The translations under genes were made by a program, and so were the position numbers. A stretch of DNA of 43,830 bases, from assembly GCA_946490195.1 (NCBI GenBank), contig CAMLWN010000005.1:1-43830 (forward strand), written 5' to 3'. Each line of letters begins with the position of its first letter. Positions within the stretch are counted from its first letter, which is position 1. The notes under the pieces were generated by a model. The model ran no database searches. It was given only the letters and a program-made list of their open reading frames with translations, and was not told the DNA's origin. This document shows positions 42,471-43,830 of the stretch, in pieces. The DNA comes from an uncultured Mycoplasmatota bacterium (GTDB lineage: Bacteria; Bacillota_I; Bacilli_A; RF39; UBA660).

Positions 42471-43244
42471 ATGGTATTTCAAGTAGGCGATTTAGTTACG
42501 CGTATTAGTTATAATCATGATGTTGTTTTTAAAATCTTGAATATCCGTGGTGAAGTAGCCTATTTAAAAGGAGTTCAAGTTCGGTTATATGCTGATGCTC
42601 CTTTAGAAGATTTACAGTTATACATTAAAGAAGATCGTGATGAAGAAGATGATGAGTTATTACTGGATGATTCTTCAATGCGAGGAGATTTTTTTTATTT
42701 GCCCGGAAAGGTTTTACATATTGATGCCGACCAAGAATACTTGGAAAGATGTTTGAAATTTTATAAAAAAAACAAGGTAATGGCAATAGGTAAAAAGATT
42801 GATGAAAAAGAGGTAAGTAAGCAAATCAGAAATTTATTATTAGAATATCAACCAGATATTGTAATTATAACGGGACATGATGCTTATTATCCTAAGAAGG
42901 GTGGAATTAAGGATTTAAAAAGTTATAAAAATACGGAGAATTTCGTAAAAGCTGTGAAGGAAGCGCGTAAGTATGAGAAAAGCCATGAAAAATTGGTGAT
43001 TATTGCAGGAGCTTGTCAAAGTAATTATGAAGAGCTTATTAAGGCTGGGGCAAATTTTGCAAGTTCTCCAAAAAGAGTAAATATTCATGCACTTGATCCA
43101 GCAATTATTGCTACAGTACTGGCAATGAGTGAGCGAAATAAACAAATTGATTTGGTTAGTTTGCTTGCTAAAACGAAGTATGGAGCAAATGGAATGGGTG
43201 GAATTATTAGCAATGGCATGATGTATGTAGGATTTCCTAGATAG
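42471..43244 (+). CDS. yabG: sporulation-specific protease YabG
   Basis: Cysteine protease that processes spore-coat and germination proteins. Close match to B. subtilis YabG: FQVGDLVTRISYN start, YLPGKVLHIDAD, VIITGHDAYYPKKGGIKDL, AGACQSNYEELIKAGANFAS and SPKRVNIHALDP. 257 residues versus about 290, the loss being in the variable region after residue 60. ATG 42471 follows AGGTGA. rsmA-yabG order is as in B. subtilis. Confidence 0.93.
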   Translation: MVFQVGDLVTRISYNHDVVFKILNIRGEVAYLKGVQVRLYADAPLEDLQLYIKEDRDEEDDELLLDDSSMRGDFFYLPGKVLHIDADQEYLERCLKFYKKNKVMAIGKKIDEKEVSKQIRNLLLEYQPDIVIITGHDAYYPKKGGIKDLKSYKNTENFVKAVKEARKYEKSHEKLVIIAGACQSNYEELIKAGANFASSPKRVNIHALDPAIIATVLAMSERNKQIDLVSLLAKTKYGANGMGGIISNGMMYVGFPR

Positions 43245-43830
43245 ACTCTTATAATGGAAACTAGATAAGTATAAATCTACAAAATTTGATAGAATTTAAA
43301 CTAGGAAGGTGAAATTATGAGAGTCGAAAAAATAAATGAAAAAATCACAAGAATAACAGAAAACACATTAATTTGTGGAATTGATATAGGTAAAACAAAT
43401 TGTTGTGCAAGATTTTGTGATTATATAGGATTGGAGGTATATCATAAGGTTTGGTTTGATAGAACTAAAGACTTAGATGTAATTGGATGTAATATAACAG
43501 CAGCGATGTATAAAGAAAAAAAGACAGATGTAATAATAGCATTTGAACCAACAGGACATTATTGGCTGAATATAGATAAGTATTTTAAGGATTGCAATCA
43601 AGAGACAGTATTGATGCCAACAAAGACAGTAAAAGATGAAAAAGATTCTTACGATGGTCAACCAATAAAAAGTGATTCAAGAGATGCCATTTTAATAGCA
43701 AGATTAACATCACAAGGAAAGTATGTTAAACCAATAGAAAGAAATGATATTTATCAAGACATATACTCTGGATATAGATTATATGATGATAAACAAAAAG
43801 AATTAAATAGAATAAAAAATAAAATACATG
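43245..43830 (+). mobile_element. IS110-type insertion sequence, left part
   Basis: The exact left boundary is not determinable; IS110 elements lack terminal inverted repeats in many cases. At most 72 bp separate the yabG stop from the transposase start, so yabG is intact and the element lies just downstream. A TATAAT occurs at 43250-43255. Confidence 0.6.
43317..43830 (+). CDS. IS110-family transposase, 3' end outside window
   Basis: 171 codons visible from ATG 43317, after GGAAGGTG. RuvC-like DEDD domain: ICGIDIGKTN (first Asp), IAFEPTGHYW (Glu), and KSDSRDAILIAR (last Asp pair), then the start of a coiled-coil-like helix. The C-terminal Ser-recombinase-like transposase_20 region is beyond the window. 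No decay seen so far. Confidence 0.9.
   Translation, partial: MRVEKINEKITRITENTLICGIDIGKTNCCARFCDYIGLEVYHKVWFDRTKDLDVIGCNITAAMYKEKKTDVIIAFEPTGHYWLNIDKYFKDCNQETVLMPTKTVKDEKDSYDGQPIKSDSRDAILIARLTSQGKYVKPIERNDIYQDIYSGYRLYDDKQKELNRIKNKIH

Overview
This is the replication-origin region of a low-G+C (roughly 28-30% by eye) Firmicutes-type bacterium of the class Bacilli. The order rpmH-oriC-dnaA-dnaN-recF-gyrB-gyrA, flanked by rnpA-yidC-jag-mnmE-mnmG-rsmG-noc on one side and dnaX-ybaB-recR-bofA-holB-ricT-trmN6-pth-mfd-spoVT-metS-tatD-rsmA-yabG on the other, is a compacted form of the Bacillus subtilis origin. The extreme A+T bias, tiny SRP RNA and small genes recall Mollicutes and uncultured gut Bacilli. 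However, TGA ends conserved genes (ywiB, trmN6, rsmA), so the code is standard, and bofA, spoVT and yabG point to an endospore former. I would not assign a genus.

Layout. 1-497: 5' part of a minus-strand gene for a protein of 30-residue tandem repeats. 529-4121 (minus): ywiB-argS-rpoE-prfA. 4328-6271 (plus): class A penicillin-binding protein. 6272-7504 (minus): Noc, the ParB-family nucleoid-occlusion protein. 7657-8912: a decayed HipA-like kinase. 8916-14706 (minus): mnmE-mnmG-rsmG plus an unusual HD / alarmone-hydrolase-like / degenerate P-loop fusion. 14763-15647: unknown HExxH protein. 15706-17834 (minus): rpmH-rnpA-yidC-jag. 17835-18215 and 19605-19752: bipartite oriC around dnaA. 18216-27475 (plus): dnaA, dnaN, a small membrane protein, a ComK-family regulator, recF, gyrB, gyrA. 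27494-28260: gene-free segment with seven parS sites and one Noc site. 28308-43244 (plus): ffs, tadA, dnaX and the DNA-metabolism, translation and sporulation genes listed above, with a methionine T-box before metS. 43317-43830: start of an IS110-type transposase cut by the window edge.

How it fits together. Genes diverge from oriC, matching bidirectional replication. Chromosome-organisation signals are dense: 13 perfect DnaA boxes (in oriC and inside genes), seven parS sites right of gyrA, and five copies of the palindrome TATTTCCCGGGAAATA, which is the B. subtilis Noc-binding site. The window encodes Noc but not ParA/ParB. The most unusual items are the Noc variant (no N-terminal amphipathic helix, a long acidic linker), a box that recurs just upstream of five parS sites, the three-domain HD protein, the ComK relative inside the dnaN-recF interval, and the 90-bp repeat gene at the left edge.
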